Source: Pseudomonas sp. ANT_H12B (GTDB taxonomy: Bacteria; Pseudomonadota; Gammaproteobacteria; Pseudomonadales; Pseudomonadaceae). Taken from it: DNA of 64,000 nucleotides. The stretch is taken from NCBI RefSeq assembly GCF_008369325.1, contig NZ_VOBI01000008.1, positions 124,001 through 188,000 of the forward strand, written 5' to 3'. Below the pieces are notes generated by a model. It was given only the letters and a program-made list of their open reading frames with translations, ran no database searches and was not told the origin of the DNA. Positions 43,227 through 57,105 of the stretch are shown here, one piece after another (positions within the stretch are counted from its first letter, which is position 1; each line of letters begins with the position of its first letter). A program made the translations under genes and the position numbers.

Positions 43227-43445
43227 TTAGCGAGCGCGGTAAGTGATGCGCCCTTTGCTCAAGTCATAGGGCGTCAGCTCGACGCGCACTTTGTCACCGG
43301 TAAGAATACGGATGTAGTTCTTGCGCATCTTGCCGGAAATATGCGCGGTTACGACGTGCCCATTTTCCAACTCCACACGAAACATGGTGTTGGGCAGGGT
43401 GTCGACGACAGTGCCTTCCATTTCGAAGCTGTCTTCTTTCGACAT
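43227..43445 (-). CDS. infA: Translation initiation factor IF-1
   Basis: The 72-residue S1-like OB-fold factor that binds the ribosomal A site with IF-2 and IF-3. It begins [18 protein letters not shown] and ends GRITYRAR, the standard family ends. An upstream in-frame start would add 22 residues and is rejected. Confidence 0.98.
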
Positions 43446-43556
43446 GCAGTAAAGCCCTCGGTGTCCAATGAATGGCCCGGTGCAACTGCGCCAGGCAAAA
43501 GCGGCGTGCATTGTGCCCGAAAAAGGGGGTTTAAGCCAAGGGGTTTAGGGTCTGCT

Positions 43557-44264
43557 CTAGTTCAGGATGACCCAGCGCTGATTAATCAGCAGTTCGATGG
43601 GGCGATATTGGGTCTTGTAGCTCATTTTTTTGCAGTTTTTTATCCAATAGCCCAGATAGACCGCTTCCAGCCCCAGGCGTTGGGCCTCGGCGATTTGCCA
43701 GAGGATCGCGTAACGTCCCAGGCTGCGTCGTTCTTCGGCGGGCTCATAGAAGGTGTAGACCGCCGACAGACCGTTCGGCAGCAAGTCTGTGACGGCCACC
43801 GCCAGCAGTCGGCCTTCATGGCGAAATTCATAGAATCGGGAAAACGGCAGGTCACGTACCAGGAACGTCGAAAACTGGTCGCGACTGGGCGGGTACATAT
43901 CGCCATCGGCATGACGCTGTTCAATGTAGCGCTGATACAGGTCGAAATATTCTTCGCTGAACCCGGGTTTGGCCGGGCGCACTTGCAGGTCAACGTTGCG
44001 TTTGAAGATGCGTTTCTGCTGACGGTTGGGCGAAAACTGCGCCACAGGGATGCGCGCCGGTACGCACGCATTGCAATTCTGGCAATGGGGCCGGTAAAGA
44101 TGATCGCCGCTGCGGCGAAAACCCATTTCAGACAGGTCTGCGTAGACATGCACATCCATGGGCTGACTAGGGTCGAGGAACAGGGTCGTAGCCTGCTCCT
44201 CGGGCAGATAGCTGCAAGAGTGGGGCTGAGTGGCATAAAACTTCAAACGCGCCAACTCGGTCAT
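43557..44264 (-). CDS. bpt: Aspartate/glutamate leucyltransferase (Bpt)
   Basis: Adds leucine from Leu-tRNA to proteins with N-terminal Asp or Glu, making them ClpS substrates, 235 aa. The CxxC pair in [15 protein letters not shown] and the C-terminal [15 protein letters not shown] are characteristic. The ATG at 44264 follows GAGGG; the upstream TTG is rejected. It sits next to aat and close to clpS-clpA, together forming the N-degron pathway. Confidence 0.96.
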   Translation of the reverse strand: MTELARLKFYATQPHSCSYLPEEQATTLFLDPSQPMDVHVYADLSEMGFRRSGDHLYRPHCQNCNACVPARIPVAQFSPNRQQKRIFKRNVDLQVRPAKPGFSEEYFDLYQRYIEQRHADGDMYPPSRDQFSTFLVRDLPFSRFYEFRHEGRLLAVAVTDLLPNGLSAVYTFYEPAEERRSLGRYAILWQIAEAQRLGLEAVYLGYWIKNCKKMSYKTQYRPIELLINQRWVILN

Positions 44265-44321
44265 GATCAACCCTCGGGATAAGCTTTTGAATTAAGTGTA
44301 AGCCACGCGCGCAAAAGTCGC

Positions 44322-45002
44322 TCAGCAAACCCAGGTTGCGCGGCTGGGTTGATCCAGATGCTGCGCAAGGTAGTCTGCAAACTCGCGGCGGGGAATCGCT
44401 CGGGCGCCCAGGCTGTGCAGATGGTCGGTGGGCATCTGGCAATCGATCAGCACAAAGCCTGAGTCTTTCAGATGTCGCACCAATGTGGCAAAGCCAAATT
44501 TGGACGCGTTGTCGGCGCGGCTGAACATGGACTCGCCGAAAAACAGCTGACCCATCGCCAGACCATAGAGCCCGCCGACCAGTTCATCCTGGTCCCAGAC
44601 CTCCACCGAATGCGCGTAGCCGCGCCTGTGCAGTTCGAGGTAGGCGTTCTGCATCGCTTCGGTAATCCAGGTGCCGTCGGCGTAATCCCTTGGCGCGGCA
44701 CAGGCGCGGATGACCGCGGCAAAATCCTGATCGAAGGTCACTTGATAGCGTTGTTGGCGCAGCAGTTTGTTCAGGCTGCGCGAGACATGCAGTTCGTCGG
44801 GAAAAAGTACCGTGCGTGGATCCGGCGACCACCAAAGAATCGGCTGACCTTCCGAGAACCACGGAAAGCAGCCGTGGCGATAGGCCTGAATCAGACGATC
44901 GGCGGACAGATCGCCGCCCGCGGCCAACAACCCGTTGGGATCGCGCATGGCTTTTTCCAGGGGCGGGAAGGTGAGGGTATTGCGTTGTAACCAAGTCAGC
45001 AT
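44322..45002 (-). CDS. aat: Leucyl/phenylalanyl-tRNA--protein transferase
   Basis: Transfers Leu or Phe to proteins with N-terminal Lys or Arg, 226 aa. The conserved [18 protein letters not shown], split as [10 protein letters not shown] and LWWSPDPR, and [19 protein letters not shown] are present. The ATG at 45002 ([14 protein letters not shown]) gives the normal length; a longer frame to 45251 runs into trxB and is rejected. It is one gene upstream of bpt on the same strand. Confidence 0.97.
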   Translation of the reverse strand: MLTWLQRNTLTFPPLEKAMRDPNGLLAAGGDLSADRLIQAYRHGCFPWFSEGQPILWWSPDPRTVLFPDELHVSRSLNKLLRQQRYQVTFDQDFAAVIRACAAPRDYADGTWITEAMQNAYLELHRRGYAHSVEVWDQDELVGGLYGLAMGQLFFGESMFSRADNASKFGFATLVRHLKDSGFVLIDCQMPTDHLHSLGARAIPRREFADYLAQHLDQPSRATWVC

Positions 45003-45066
45003 GGCATCCGGGCTTGCAGAAGGGGAGGGCGGTGGCGGGCGGGTAGGCCCACCGTGAAGTTTGCCG

Positions 45067-46333
<1,267 letters not shown>

Positions 46334-48742
46334 TTGAAGAAATCCACCGCAGCACCTAAACCAGCCGTCGTTCCGCTCTGGCGCCAGCAACTGCACTACC
46401 GACTCAAGGAAGGTGCATTGATCGCCATCGGCGGCTTGTGCCTGTTCCTGATGATGGCCTTGTTGACCTACGGCAAGGATGATCCGGGCTGGAGCCATAA
46501 CAGCAAGATTGACGATGTGCAGAACTTCGGCGGACCGGTCGGCTCCTACAGCGCCGATATCCTGTTCATGGTGTTGGGTTACTTCGCCTACATCTTCCCG
46601 CTGTTGCTGGCGATCAAGGCTTTTCAAATCTTCCGTCAACGCCACGAGCAGTGGGAGTGGAGCGGCTGGCTGTTCTCCTGGCGCCTGATCGGTCTGGTGT
46701 TTCTGGTGCTGTCGGGTGCAGCCCTCGCACATATACATTTTCACGCGGCGACCGGTTTGCCGGCCGGCGCTGGTGGCGCTTTGGGCGAAAGCCTCGGTGA
46801 CCTGGCCAAAAACGCCCTGAATATTCAGGGCAGCACGCTTTTGCTCATCGCGCTGTTCCTGTTCGGCCTGACGGTGTTCACCGACCTGTCGTGGTTCAAG
46901 GTGATGGACGTCACCGGCAAGATCACCCTCGATCTGTTCGAACTGTTCCAGGGCGCGGCCAATCGCTGGTGGGCCGCCCGTGTTGAACGCAAACAGCTGG
47001 TTGCGCAGTTGCGTGAAGTCGACGACCGCGTCCATGACGTGGTGGCGCCGACCGTCACCGACAAGCGCGAACAGGCCAAGGTCAAGGAACGCCTGATCGA
47101 ACGAGAGCAGGCCCTGAGCAAGCACATGTCGGACCGTGAGAAACAGGTGCCGCCGGTGATTGCGCCAGCTCCACCGAAACCCGCAGCTCCGAGCAAGCGC
47201 GTGGAAAAAGAGAAGCAGGCACCATTGTTCGTCGACAGCGCGGTGGAAGGCACCTTGCCGCCGATCTCGATTCTCGATCCTGCGGAAAAGAAACAACTCA
47301 ATTACTCGCCTGAATCCCTGGCTGCGGTTGGCCATTTGCTGGAAATCAAGCTCAAGGAATTCGGCGTAGAAGTCTCGGTGGATTCGATCCACCCCGGCCC
47401 AGTGATTACCCGTTACGAAATCCAGCCAGCGGCCGGCGTCAAGGTCAGCCGTATCTCCAACCTGGCGAAAGACCTCGCACGCTCCCTGGCCGTGACCAGC
47501 GTGCGCGTGGTGGAAGTGATACCGGGCAAGACCACGGTCGGTATCGAGATTCCTAACGAAGACCGCCAGATCGTGCGTTTCTCCGAAGTGCTGTCGACCC
47601 CTGAGTACGATAACTTCAAGTCCCCGGTGACGTTGGCCCTGGGCCACGACATCGGCGGTAAGCCGGTCATCACCGACCTGGCAAAAATGCCGCACTTGCT
47701 GGTGGCCGGTACGACCGGTTCCGGTAAGTCGGTAGGTGTGAACGCGATGATCCTGTCGATCTTGTTCAAGTCCGGCCCGGAAGACGCCAAGCTGATCATG
47801 ATCGACCCGAAAATGCTCGAGCTGTCGATCTACGAAGGCATTCCGCACTTGCTGTGTCCGGTCGTGACCGACATGAAAGACGCGGCTAACGCCCTGCGCT
47901 GGAGCGTGGCGGAGATGGAGCGTCGCTACAAGCTGATGGCGAAGATGGGCGTGCGTAACCTGTCCGGCTTCAACGCCAAGGTCAAGGAAGCCCAGGACGC
48001 CGGTACGCCATTGACCGATCCTTTGTACAAACGCGAAAGCATTCACGACGAAGCGCCGCTGTTGACCAAGTTGCCGACCATCGTGGTAGTCGTCGACGAA
48101 TTCGCCGACATGATGATGATCGTCGGCAAGAAGGTTGAAGAACTGATCGCCCGTATCGCCCAGAAGGCCCGTGCCGCCGGTATCCACTTGATTCTGGCGA
48201 CCCAGCGTCCGTCGGTTGACGTGATCACCGGCCTGATCAAGGCCAACATTCCGACGCGTATGGCGTTCCAGGTGTCGAGCAAGATCGATTCGCGAACCAT
48301 CATCGACCAGGGCGGCGCCGAGCAGCTGCTGGGCCACGGTGACATGCTCTACATGCCGCCGGGCACCAGTCTGCCGATCCGTGTCCACGGTGCCTTTGTC
48401 TCCGATGACGAGGTTCACCGCGTGGTCGAAGCCTGGAAGCTGCGCGGCGCACCAGAATATAACGACGAGATTCTCGCAGGTGTCGAAGAGCCCGGTAGTG
48501 GCTTTGACGGCGGCAGTGGCGGTGGCGACGATGATGCCGAAACCGATGCGCTCTACGACGAAGCGGTGCAGTTCGTTCTCGAAAGCCGTCGCGCGTCCAT
48601 CTCTGCAGTTCAGCGCAAGCTGAAAATCGGCTACAACCGCGCCGCGCGCATGATCGAAGCCATGGAGATGGCCGGGGTCGTGACGTCCATGAACACCAAT
48701 GGTTCGCGTGAAGTCCTGGCTCCGGGCCCGGTACGTGACTGA
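46334..48742 (+). CDS. ftsK: DNA translocase FtsK
   Basis: Septal DNA pump that clears chromosome termini and activates XerCD at dif, 802 aa. The N-terminal membrane anchor has about four hydrophobic segments (residues 25-190), followed by a short linker and the motor with Walker A GTTGSGKS (459-466). The C-terminal winged-helix gamma domain ([19 protein letters not shown]) reads KOPS-like sites. The start is a TTG at 46334 ([12 protein letters not shown]), preceded by AGGAAAAG; no ATG is available without crossing a stop. The linker is much shorter than in E. coli, as is usual in Pseudomonas. Confidence 0.96.
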   Translation: MKKSTAAPKPAVVPLWRQQLHYRLKEGALIAIGGLCLFLMMALLTYGKDDPGWSHNSKIDDVQNFGGPVGSYSADILFMVLGYFAYIFPLLLAIKAFQIFRQRHEQWEWSGWLFSWRLIGLVFLVLSGAALAHIHFHAATGLPAGAGGALGESLGDLAKNALNIQGSTLLLIALFLFGLTVFTDLSWFKVMDVTGKITLDLFELFQGAANRWWAARVERKQLVAQLREVDDRVHDVVAPTVTDKREQAKVKERLIEREQALSKHMSDREKQVPPVIAPAPPKPAAPSKRVEKEKQAPLFVDSAVEGTLPPISILDPAEKKQLNYSPESLAAVGHLLEIKLKEFGVEVSVDSIHPGPVITRYEIQPAAGVKVSRISNLAKDLARSLAVTSVRVVEVIPGKTTVGIEIPNEDRQIVRFSEVLSTPEYDNFKSPVTLALGHDIGGKPVITDLAKMPHLLVAGTTGSGKSVGVNAMILSILFKSGPEDAKLIMIDPKMLELSIYEGIPHLLCPVVTDMKDAANALRWSVAEMERRYKLMAKMGVRNLSGFNAKVKEAQDAGTPLTDPLYKRESIHDEAPLLTKLPTIVVVVDEFADMMMIVGKKVEELIARIAQKARAAGIHLILATQRPSVDVITGLIKANIPTRMAFQVSSKIDSRTIIDQGGAEQLLGHGDMLYMPPGTSLPIRVHGAFVSDDEVHRVVEAWKLRGAPEYNDEILAGVEEPGSGFDGGSGGGDDDAETDALYDEAVQFVLESRRASISAVQRKLKIGYNRAARMIEAMEMAGVVTSMNTNGSREVLAPGPVRD

Positions 48743-48807
48743 ATTGATTGAAACGCGGTGGTGTAATGACGCGCCATCGCACTCCCACGAATGTTATGAG
48801 GACTCCC

Positions 48808-49431
48808 ATGCGTCTTATCCGCATGCTGTTGCTGCCGGTACTGGCTTTGACCACGCTTTCGGCCCACGCCGATGACAAGGACGTGGCGCGTCTGACCCAA
48901 TTGCTGGAAAAATCCCAGACCCTGACCGCGCGTTTCTCCCAGCTGACCCTCGACGGCAGCGGTACCCAATTGCAGGAAACCGCCGGACAAATGTCGCTGC
49001 AACGTCCTGGCCTGTTCTACTGGCACACTGACGCACCGCAAGAGCAGTTGATGGTTTCAGATGGCAAGAAGGTTTCCCTGTGGGACCCGGACCTGGAGCA
49101 GGTCACCATCAAGAACCTCGACCAACGTCTGACCCAGACTCCGGCACTGCTGCTGTCCGGTGACGTGTCCAAGATCAGTCAGAGCTTCGACGTCAGCGCC
49201 AAGGAAGCCGGTGGCGTCATCGACTTCACCCTGAAGCCGAAAACCAAGGACACCCTGTTCGACAGCCTGCGTCTGTCGTTCCGCAACGGGCTGGTCAATG
49301 ATATGCAACTGATCGACAGCGTTGGTCAGCGCACCAACATCCTGTTCACCGGCGTGAAGGCCAACGAGCCGATTCCGGCGTCCAAGTTCAAATTCGACAT
49401 CCCCAAGGGTGCCGACGTGATCCAGGAATAA
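48808..49431 (+). CDS. lolA: Outer-membrane lipoprotein carrier protein LolA
   Basis: Periplasmic chaperone that carries lipoproteins from LolCDE to LolB, 207 aa. It has a signal peptide (residues 1-20, ending SAHA) and the family stretch [14 protein letters not shown]. The ATG at 48808 follows GAGGA; earlier in-frame starts lack one. It lies 65 bp after ftsK, the usual ftsK-lolA-rarA order. Confidence 0.97.
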   Translation: MRLIRMLLLPVLALTTLSAHADDKDVARLTQLLEKSQTLTARFSQLTLDGSGTQLQETAGQMSLQRPGLFYWHTDAPQEQLMVSDGKKVSLWDPDLEQVTIKNLDQRLTQTPALLLSGDVSKISQSFDVSAKEAGGVIDFTLKPKTKDTLFDSLRLSFRNGLVNDMQLIDSVGQRTNILFTGVKANEPIPASKFKFDIPKGADVIQE

Positions 49432-49444
49432 AACGCAGAACCTC

Positions 49445-49544
49445 TGTAGGAGCGAGCCTGCTCGCGATGAACTCAAGGACACCGCTGGGTGTCAGGCAGC
49501 CAGCGTTATCATTAACGTCCATCGCGAGCAGGCTCGCTCCTACA
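49445..49544. repeat. REPIN (paired REP palindromes), copy 3
   Basis: Inverted arms TGTAGGAGCGAGCCTGCTCG and the complement ending in CTCCTACA flank a spacer. The first base pair differs from copy 2 (TGTAGG for TGTGGG), and both arms changed together, preserving pairing. It lies between lolA and rarA. Confidence 0.88.
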
Positions 49545-49579
49545 GGGGATAGAGAATCAGTGAGGTTTGATAAGCAGTG

Positions 49580-50901
49580 ATGGACCTGTTCCGCAGTGCC
49601 CCGATTGCTCAGCCCTTGGCCGCCCGTTTGCGTGCGGCCAATCTGGACGAGTACGTCGGTCAGGAACACCTGCTCGCTCGCGGCAAGCCTTTGCGCGAAG
49701 CCCTGGAGCAGGGTGCCCTGCACTCGATGATTTTCTGGGGCCCGCCGGGCGTGGGTAAAACCACATTGGCGCGACTACTGGCGGAAGTCTCGGACGCACA
49801 TTTCGAAACGGTCTCGGCAGTACTGGCCGGCGTTAAGGAAATCCGTCAGGCGGTGGAAATCGCCAAACAACAGGCCGGGCAGTACGGCCGGCGGACCATC
49901 CTGTTTGTCGATGAAGTGCATCGCTTCAACAAGTCCCAGCAGGATGCGTTCCTGCCGTATGTCGAAGACGGCACGCTGATCTTCATCGGCGCCACCACGG
50001 AAAACCCCTCATTCGAACTCAATAACGCGTTGCTCTCCCGGGCCCGCGTCTACGTGCTCAAAAGCCTCGATGAAGCGGCCCTGCGCAAGCTGGTGCATCG
50101 CGCGCTGACCGAAGACCGTGGCTTGGGCAAGCGGCAATTGACCCTCAGCGATGAAGGATTCCAGATGCTGCTGTCGGCCGCCGATGGCGATGGCCGGCGT
50201 CTACTGAACTTGCTGGAAAACGCCTCGGACCTGGCTGAAGACAACTGCGAGATCGGCGTCGATCTGCTGCAAAGTCTGCTCGGCGATACCCGTCGGCGTT
50301 TCGACAAGGGCGGCGAAGCGTTCTACGACCAGATTTCTGCGCTGCATAAGTCGGTGCGTGGCTCCAACCCCGACGGCGCGCTGTACTGGTTCGCGCGCAT
50401 GATCGACGGTGGTTGCGATCCGCTGTACCTGGCCCGACGCGTGGTGCGCATGGCCAGCGAAGACATCGGCAACGCCGACCCCCGCGCCTTGAGCCTGTGC
50501 CTGGCGGCGTGGGAAGTGCAGGAGCGTCTTGGCAGCCCCGAAGGTGAACTGGCGGTGGCCCAGGCTATTACGTACCTGGCTTGCGCGCCGAAAAGCAACG
50601 CGGTGTACATGGGCTTCAAAGCCGCGATGCGCAGTGCCACCGAACACGGGTCGCTGGAAGTGCCACTGCACCTGCGCAACGCGCCGACCAAGCTGATGAA
50701 GCAGTTGGGTTACGGCGACGAATACCGTTATGCCCACGATGAGCCGGACGCCTACGCTGCGGGCGAAGACTATTTCCCGGAAGAACTCGAGCCCCAACCG
50801 TTCTATCAGCCGGTGCCGCGTGGCCTGGAGCTGAAGATCGGCGAAAAACTCAATCATCTCGCCCAACTTGACCGTCTCAGCCCCCGGCAGCGGAGAAAAT
50901 A

Positions 50902-50902
<1 letters not shown>
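49580..50902 (+). CDS. rarA: Replication-associated recombination protein A (RarA/MgsA)
   Basis: AAA+ ATPase of the clamp-loader family that acts at stalled replication forks, 440 aa. Walker A GPPGVGKT (54-61), Walker B LFVDEVHR and sensor GATTENPS are present. A GTG three bases upstream is also possible; I chose the ATG at 49580 by family N-terminus (MDLFRSAP). The stop shares a base with the crcB start (TAGTG). Confidence 0.96.
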
Positions 50903-52573
<1,671 letters not shown>

Positions 52574-53968
52574 ATGGACTATCTGCCGCTGTTTCATAAC
52601 CTTCGCGGCAGTCGTGTGTTGGTCGTCGGTGGTGGGGAGATTGCCTTGCGCAAATCCCGCCTGCTGGCCGAAGCCGGTGCGCTGCTGCGGGTGGTCGCTC
52701 CTGAAATCGAACCGCAGCTGCGTGAGCTGGTTGCCGGCAGCGGTGGCGAGTGCCTGGTGCGTGGTTACCTCGAGGCGGATCTGGACGGCTGCGGGCTGAT
52801 CATTGCCGCCACCGACGACGAGCCTTTGAACGCACAAGTCTCCGCCGATGCTCATCGGCGTTGCGTGCCGGTCAACGTGGTGGATGCGCCGACCCTGTGC
52901 AGTGTGATTTTTCCGGCAATCGTCGACCGATCGCCTTTGATTGTGGCCATCTCCAGCGGGGGCGATGCGCCGGTGCTTGCGCGCTTGATCCGCGCCAAAA
53001 TCGAAACCTGGATTCCCTCAACCTACGGTCAACTGGCCGGTCTGGCGGCGCGTTTCCGCAGTCAGGTCAAACGCCTGTTCCCGGATGTGCAGCAGCGTCG
53101 GGCGTTCTGGGAAGATGTGTTCCAGGGGCCGATTGCTGATCGGCAACTGGCCGGGCAGGGCGCCGAAGCAGAGCGCTTGATGCTGGCGAAAATCAATGGC
53201 GAAGCGCCTGTAGCCACCGGCGAAGTTTATCTGGTGGGCGCAGGGCCGGGTGATCCCGACTTGCTGACCTTCCGCGCGTTGCGCTTGATGCAGCAAGCCG
53301 ATGTGGTGCTGTATGACCGTTTGGTAGCGCCGGCGATCCTCGATTTGTGCCGTCGCGATGCCGAGCGGGTTTACGTCGGCAAGCGTCGCGCCGATCACGC
53401 CGTGCCTCAGGATCAGATCAACCAGCAATTGGTGGATTTGGCCAAGCAAGGCAAGCGGGTCGTGCGGCTGAAGGGCGGTGATCCGTTCATCTTCGGTCGC
53501 GGCGGTGAAGAGATCGAAGAACTGGCGGCCCATGGCATCCCGTTCCAGGTGGTGCCGGGTATCACCGCGGCCAGCGGTTGCGCGGCGTATGCCGGGATTC
53601 CGCTGACTCACCGTGATTACGCGCAGTCTGTGCGTTTTGTCACCGGGCACTTGAAGGACGGTTCCACCGATTTGCCGTGGGCCGACCTGGTCGCGCCGGC
53701 GCAAACCCTGGTGTTTTACATGGGGTTGGTGGGATTGCCGATCATCTGCGAGCAATTGATCAAGCATGGTCGCGCGGCGGATACCCCGGCGGCGTTGATT
53801 CAGCAAGGCACCACGGTCAATCAGCGGGTGTTTACCGGCACTCTGGCGGACCTTCCACGGCTGGTGGCGGAGCATGAAGTGCATGCGCCGACGCTGGTGA
53901 TCGTTGGGGAAGTGGTGCAACTGCGCGAGAAACTGGCGTGGTTCGAGGGTGCTCAGTCGCAAGTCTAG
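52574..53968 (+). CDS. cysG: Siroheme synthase (uroporphyrinogen methyltransferase/dehydrogenase/ferrochelatase)
   Basis: Trifunctional enzyme that makes siroheme for sulfite and nitrite reductases, 464 aa. The N-terminal dehydrogenase/chelatase half starts with the NAD site [15 protein letters not shown]. The C-terminal SAM-dependent methyltransferase half, from about residue 215, has [12 protein letters not shown] and [13 protein letters not shown]. It starts at the base after the serS stop. Confidence 0.97.
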   Translation: MDYLPLFHNLRGSRVLVVGGGEIALRKSRLLAEAGALLRVVAPEIEPQLRELVAGSGGECLVRGYLEADLDGCGLIIAATDDEPLNAQVSADAHRRCVPVNVVDAPTLCSVIFPAIVDRSPLIVAISSGGDAPVLARLIRAKIETWIPSTYGQLAGLAARFRSQVKRLFPDVQQRRAFWEDVFQGPIADRQLAGQGAEAERLMLAKINGEAPVATGEVYLVGAGPGDPDLLTFRALRLMQQADVVLYDRLVAPAILDLCRRDAERVYVGKRRADHAVPQDQINQQLVDLAKQGKRVVRLKGGDPFIFGRGGEEIEELAAHGIPFQVVPGITAASGCAAYAGIPLTHRDYAQSVRFVTGHLKDGSTDLPWADLVAPAQTLVFYMGLVGLPIICEQLIKHGRAADTPAALIQQGTTVNQRVFTGTLADLPRLVAEHEVHAPTLVIVGEVVQLREKLAWFEGAQSQV

Positions 53969-53990
53969 AGACCGAGTCGCTCCCTTAACT

Positions 53991-54021
53991 GATCGTTCCC
54001 ACGCGGAGCGTGGGAACGATC
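53991..54021. repeat. Intergenic palindrome of the GATCGTTCCCACGC type, copy 2
   Basis: Perfect 14-base arms GATCGTTCCCACGC/GCGTGGGAACGATC around a three-base centre lie between converging cysG and the hydroquinone reductase gene. This copy matches 30176-30206 except for one arm base pair, and it may serve as a bidirectional terminator. Confidence 0.82.
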
Positions 54022-54026
54022 ATCTG

Positions 54027-55028
54027 TCAGGCCTTGCGCCAAACACCTTTCCCGCTCAACCGCTCCCGATCATGCGGTGCAGTGAAGTCCTGTGCCGGCC
54101 CTTTCGGCACAATCCCGGTCGGATTAATCGTCTTGTGGCTGCCGTAGTAGTGATTCTTGATGTGCTCAAAATCCACCGTCTCGGCAATCCCCTGCCACTG
54201 ATAAATCTCCCGCAACCAGTTCGACAGATTCGGATAATCGGCAATCCGCCGCAGGTTGCACTTAAAGTGCCCGTAGTAAACCGCGTCGAAGCGAATCAGT
54301 GTGGTGAACAGCCGAATGTCCGCTTCCGTCAGGTATTTACCGACCAGGTAACGGTTCTCGCCTAACAGCAACTCCAGCCGGTCCAGCTCGGCAAACACAT
54401 CATCGAACGCTTCTTCATAAGCCTTCTGCGAAGTCGCAAACCCGGCGCGATAGACACCGTTGTTCACCGCCGGATAAATCCGCTCGTTCAGCGCGTCGAT
54501 CTCGCCCCGCAGCGGCGCCGGATAGAAATCCAGGTCATTGCCAGTCAGATCATCGAACGCGCTGTTGAACATACGGATAATCTCCGCCGATTCATTGTTG
54601 ACGATGCGGTTCTGCTGCTTGTCCCAGAGCACCGGCACGGTGACGCGGCCGGTGTAGTCGGCGGTATCGGCGGTGTAGCGCTGGTGCATGAAATTGAAGT
54701 GATCGAGTTTGTCGCCAGTGGAGCCAAGGTTCTGGTCGAAGGTCCAGCCGTTTTCCAGCATCAACCAGCTGACCACCGACACGTCGATCAGGCTTTCAAG
54801 ACCTTTGAGTTTGCGCAGGATCAGCGTGCGATGGGCCCAAGGACAGGCGAGGGACACGTAGAGATGATAACGACCGGCCTCGGCCGCAAAGCCACCGACG
54901 CCGGTCGGGCCGGGCTTGCCGTCGGTGGTCAGCCAGTTGCGACGTTGCGCTTGTTCACGCTGGAACGCGCCGTCTTTGCTGCTTTCGTACCACTGGTCAT
55001 GCCAGCGACCTTCAACTAACAAACCCAT
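54027..55028 (-). CDS. Glutathionyl-hydroquinone reductase (xi-class glutathione transferase)
   Basis: Thioredoxin-fold enzyme that reduces glutathionyl-hydroquinones, 333 aa (EcmA/YqjG/PcpF group). The active-site motif CPWAH has the catalytic cysteine at residue 62. The C-terminal GST helical domain holds the conserved YLTEADIRLFTTLIRFD. The ATG at 55028 (MGLLVEGRW) follows GGAG by eight bases; the TTG before it is rejected. It stands alone between repeats and a trpD2-like gene. Confidence 0.93.
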   Translation of the reverse strand: MGLLVEGRWHDQWYESSKDGAFQREQAQRRNWLTTDGKPGPTGVGGFAAEAGRYHLYVSLACPWAHRTLILRKLKGLESLIDVSVVSWLMLENGWTFDQNLGSTGDKLDHFNFMHQRYTADTADYTGRVTVPVLWDKQQNRIVNNESAEIIRMFNSAFDDLTGNDLDFYPAPLRGEIDALNERIYPAVNNGVYRAGFATSQKAYEEAFDDVFAELDRLELLLGENRYLVGKYLTEADIRLFTTLIRFDAVYYGHFKCNLRRIADYPNLSNWLREIYQWQGIAETVDFEHIKNHYYGSHKTINPTGIVPKGPAQDFTAPHDRERLSGKGVWRKA

Positions 55029-55118
55029 GTTCAAGACTCCTCAGCCAATAAGCGTTGGAGAGGAGTCTATTCGCATAGGTTCGAACAAAAAGCGCAAAGG
55101 TTGAGGCGTTATGATCGG

Positions 55119-56120
55119 TTAAATCGATCTGTCCCGTGCATCCCAATACTGCTGGGCGGTTTCGAAAGCTTGCCCACGGGGCTGGCCAAGGCCGCGCAAG
55201 GCCAGGGCCATGGTCGAAATCAGCGCCATTTGCGGGTAGCTGTCGACCACGTGGCCACGCCATACGGCTTTCAGGTGCTCGGGATCGAGCGTGGCCGGTT
55301 TGACGTGGCGCTGGCTCGACAGTTGCGGCCATTCTTCGTCCCAGCTTTCACCGCCCGTGGTGCCGTACAAGTGACTGTCGGCGTCCGGGTTGATCTCGAT
55401 TTCGCCGCCGTCGCCTTTCACCACGATCGCAGTGTCGCCGAGCAAGCCGCTGGCATCGCGATGTACGGCCTGGTAACCGGGGTGGAAAATACTTTGCAGG
55501 CCGCAGCGTGCGCCCAACGGATTGAGAATTCGTGTCAGCGAATGAATCGGCGAGCGCAAGCCCAAGGTATTGCGCAGATCGATCATCCGTTGCAGTTGCG
55601 GCGCCCAATCCACCAGCGGCATGAACGCCAGGCCGCCGTTATCCAGCGCCTCACCGACCTGCTGCCAGTTGCGGCATAGCGGGATTTTCAACTCATCCAG
55701 CAGTTGCTCGCTGTACAGCCGACCGGCTGTGTGCGCGCCGCCCCCGTGCATGAAAATCCGCACGCCATTCTGCGCCAGGCACTTGGCCGCCAGCAGGAAC
55801 CATGGCAGGTGACGCTTCTTGCCGGCGTAGGTCGGCCAGTCCAGATCAACATTAAATGCCGGTGGGTTCAGGCGTTCACGCAACGCCTCAGTGAAACCCG
55901 CCATCTCCTCGGCGCTTTCTTCCTTGTGCCGCAACAGCATCAGGAATGCACCGAGCTGGGTGTCCTCGACCTTGTCGTCCAGCACCAAACCCATGGCTTC
56001 CCGGGCTTCTTCACGGGTCAGGTCGCGGGCGCCACGCTTGCCTTTGCCGAGGATGCGCACGAACTGGGCGAACGGGTGCTCGGCGGGTGTTTCGAGGGTC
56101 AGCGCTGGATAGTCGGTCAT
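55119..56120 (-). CDS. ybiB: Glycosyltransferase-fold, TrpD2/YbiB-like DNA-binding protein
   Basis: A 333-residue homolog of anthranilate phosphoribosyltransferase. The family (YbiB/TrpD2) lacks that activity and binds nucleic acid; E. coli YbiB is LexA-regulated. It has the fold hallmarks GKGKRGARDLTREEAREAM (close to GKxxRxLTxxEA). The ATG overlaps the tusE stop (ATGA), and a longer upstream frame is rejected. In Pseudomonas it is the last gene of the tus operon. Function here is unknown. Confidence 0.85.
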   Translation of the reverse strand: MTDYPALTLETPAEHPFAQFVRILGKGKRGARDLTREEAREAMGLVLDDKVEDTQLGAFLMLLRHKEESAEEMAGFTEALRERLNPPAFNVDLDWPTYAGKKRHLPWFLLAAKCLAQNGVRIFMHGGGAHTAGRLYSEQLLDELKIPLCRNWQQVGEALDNGGLAFMPLVDWAPQLQRMIDLRNTLGLRSPIHSLTRILNPLGARCGLQSIFHPGYQAVHRDASGLLGDTAIVVKGDGGEIEINPDADSHLYGTTGGESWDEEWPQLSSQRHVKPATLDPEHLKAVWRGHVVDSYPQMALISTMALALRGLGQPRGQAFETAQQYWDARDRSI

Positions 56121-56452
56121 AAGCAATTCGTCGGTTTGGGCAGGCCCGCCAGTTTCGCGGCGAGTTTGGCAGGGGTGCCTTTGAACAGTCGGTTCAGGTG
56201 CAGGCTGTTGCCCTTGTCCGGGCCCAGCTTCAATGCGGTGTACTTGATCAGCGGACGAGTGGCCGGCGACAGCTGGAATTCGGCGTAGAAGCTGCGCAGC
56301 AGTTCGAGGATTTCCCAGTGTTCGGGGCTCAACTCGATGTCTTCGGCGGCTGCCAGGGCGCTGGCCACCTCGCAGGACCAGTCGCTCAGTTCGACCAGGA
56401 AGCCGTCCTTGTCCAGCTCGATGGCGCGTGCGCCGACCGTCAGGGATTTCAT
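56117..56452 (-). CDS. tusE: Sulfur relay protein TusE (DsrC-like)
   Basis: Last persulfide carrier of the Tus relay, which hands sulfur to MnmA, 111 aa. It has the DsrC-like HWEILELLRSFYAEF and ends TNCL, with the carrier cysteine next to the C-terminus. The start ATG overlaps the tusB stop (ATGA). Confidence 0.95.
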   Translation of the reverse strand: MKSLTVGARAIELDKDGFLVELSDWSCEVASALAAAEDIELSPEHWEILELLRSFYAEFQLSPATRPLIKYTALKLGPDKGNSLHLNRLFKGTPAKLAAKLAGLPKPTNCL

Positions 56453-56742
56453 AGCCAACTGTTGACCTTGTCGTAGTGAATCGACAGCTCGACAAAGGCC
56501 GGGTAATCAATGGCCTTGGCCGTGTCAGGAATCTCCAGCGCGCGAGCCTGGGCGTCTTCGGCCAGTACGAACAGTTTCAGATTGCGGGCGTTCAGCGCAT
56601 TGAACGGCGCGGTGCCTGGTCGCAACGCATAAACCGCGTCGCCCGTCAGCAGCAGCGCATCGTCAGCGCCGATCAAGCGCAGGCAACTCGTCAGGCGGTC
56701 GTCGCCGAATGGGGAATGAGACAACACATGCAAAGTCGACAT
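56449..56742 (-). CDS. tusB: Sulfur relay protein TusB (DsrH-like)
   Basis: Part of the TusBCD hexamer, 97 aa, recognised by the N-terminus MSTLHVLSHSPFGDDRL and the order tusD-tusC-tusB-tusE. The start shares a base with the tusC stop. Confidence 0.94.
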   Translation of the reverse strand: MSTLHVLSHSPFGDDRLTSCLRLIGADDALLLTGDAVYALRPGTAPFNALNARNLKLFVLAEDAQARALEIPDTAKAIDYPAFVELSIHYDKVNSWL

Positions 56743-57104
56743 CAGAGGGTGATCACCTGATCGTAACGGTCAATAAGTGCGGTGATTTCGTGGGCGGTCA
56801 GCACTTGGGTTTCTTGCAACGACAAACCGCTCGGGTCCAGGCCTCGTTCGGCAGCGCTGTCGCCACAGACAAACAGGTCTTCGACGCCGAACATCGGCAG
56901 GGCTTGCAGGTTGGCGCTCAGGTCTTTCTGTTGCAGGGCCTTGGCATCCTGTTTCGCGGCGAGCTGGAACACCCCGTCATCGAGAAACAGCAGGCCGATC
57001 GGCAGATCAAAAGCGCCGCCGGCCAGTACGATGTCCAGCGCTTCCCGCGCGTTCGGCCCGGACCACGGCGCCTGGCGGCTGATTATCAACAAGGATTTAG
57101 GCAT
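56742..57104 (-). CDS. tusC: Sulfur relay protein TusC (DsrF-like)
   Basis: Part of TusBCD, 120 aa, beginning MPKSLLIISRQAPWSG with the AREALDIVLAGGAFD segment of the DsrE/F fold. It starts one base after tusD ends. Confidence 0.95.
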   Translation of the reverse strand: MPKSLLIISRQAPWSGPNAREALDIVLAGGAFDLPIGLLFLDDGVFQLAAKQDAKALQQKDLSANLQALPMFGVEDLFVCGDSAAERGLDPSGLSLQETQVLTAHEITALIDRYDQVITL

Positions 57105-57105
57105 G

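Noticed and set aside
56121..56510. N-terminal extension of the YbiB-like protein
   Set aside because: It overlaps tusE in another frame and is Arg-rich; the ATG in the ATGA overlap at 56120 gives the normal start.
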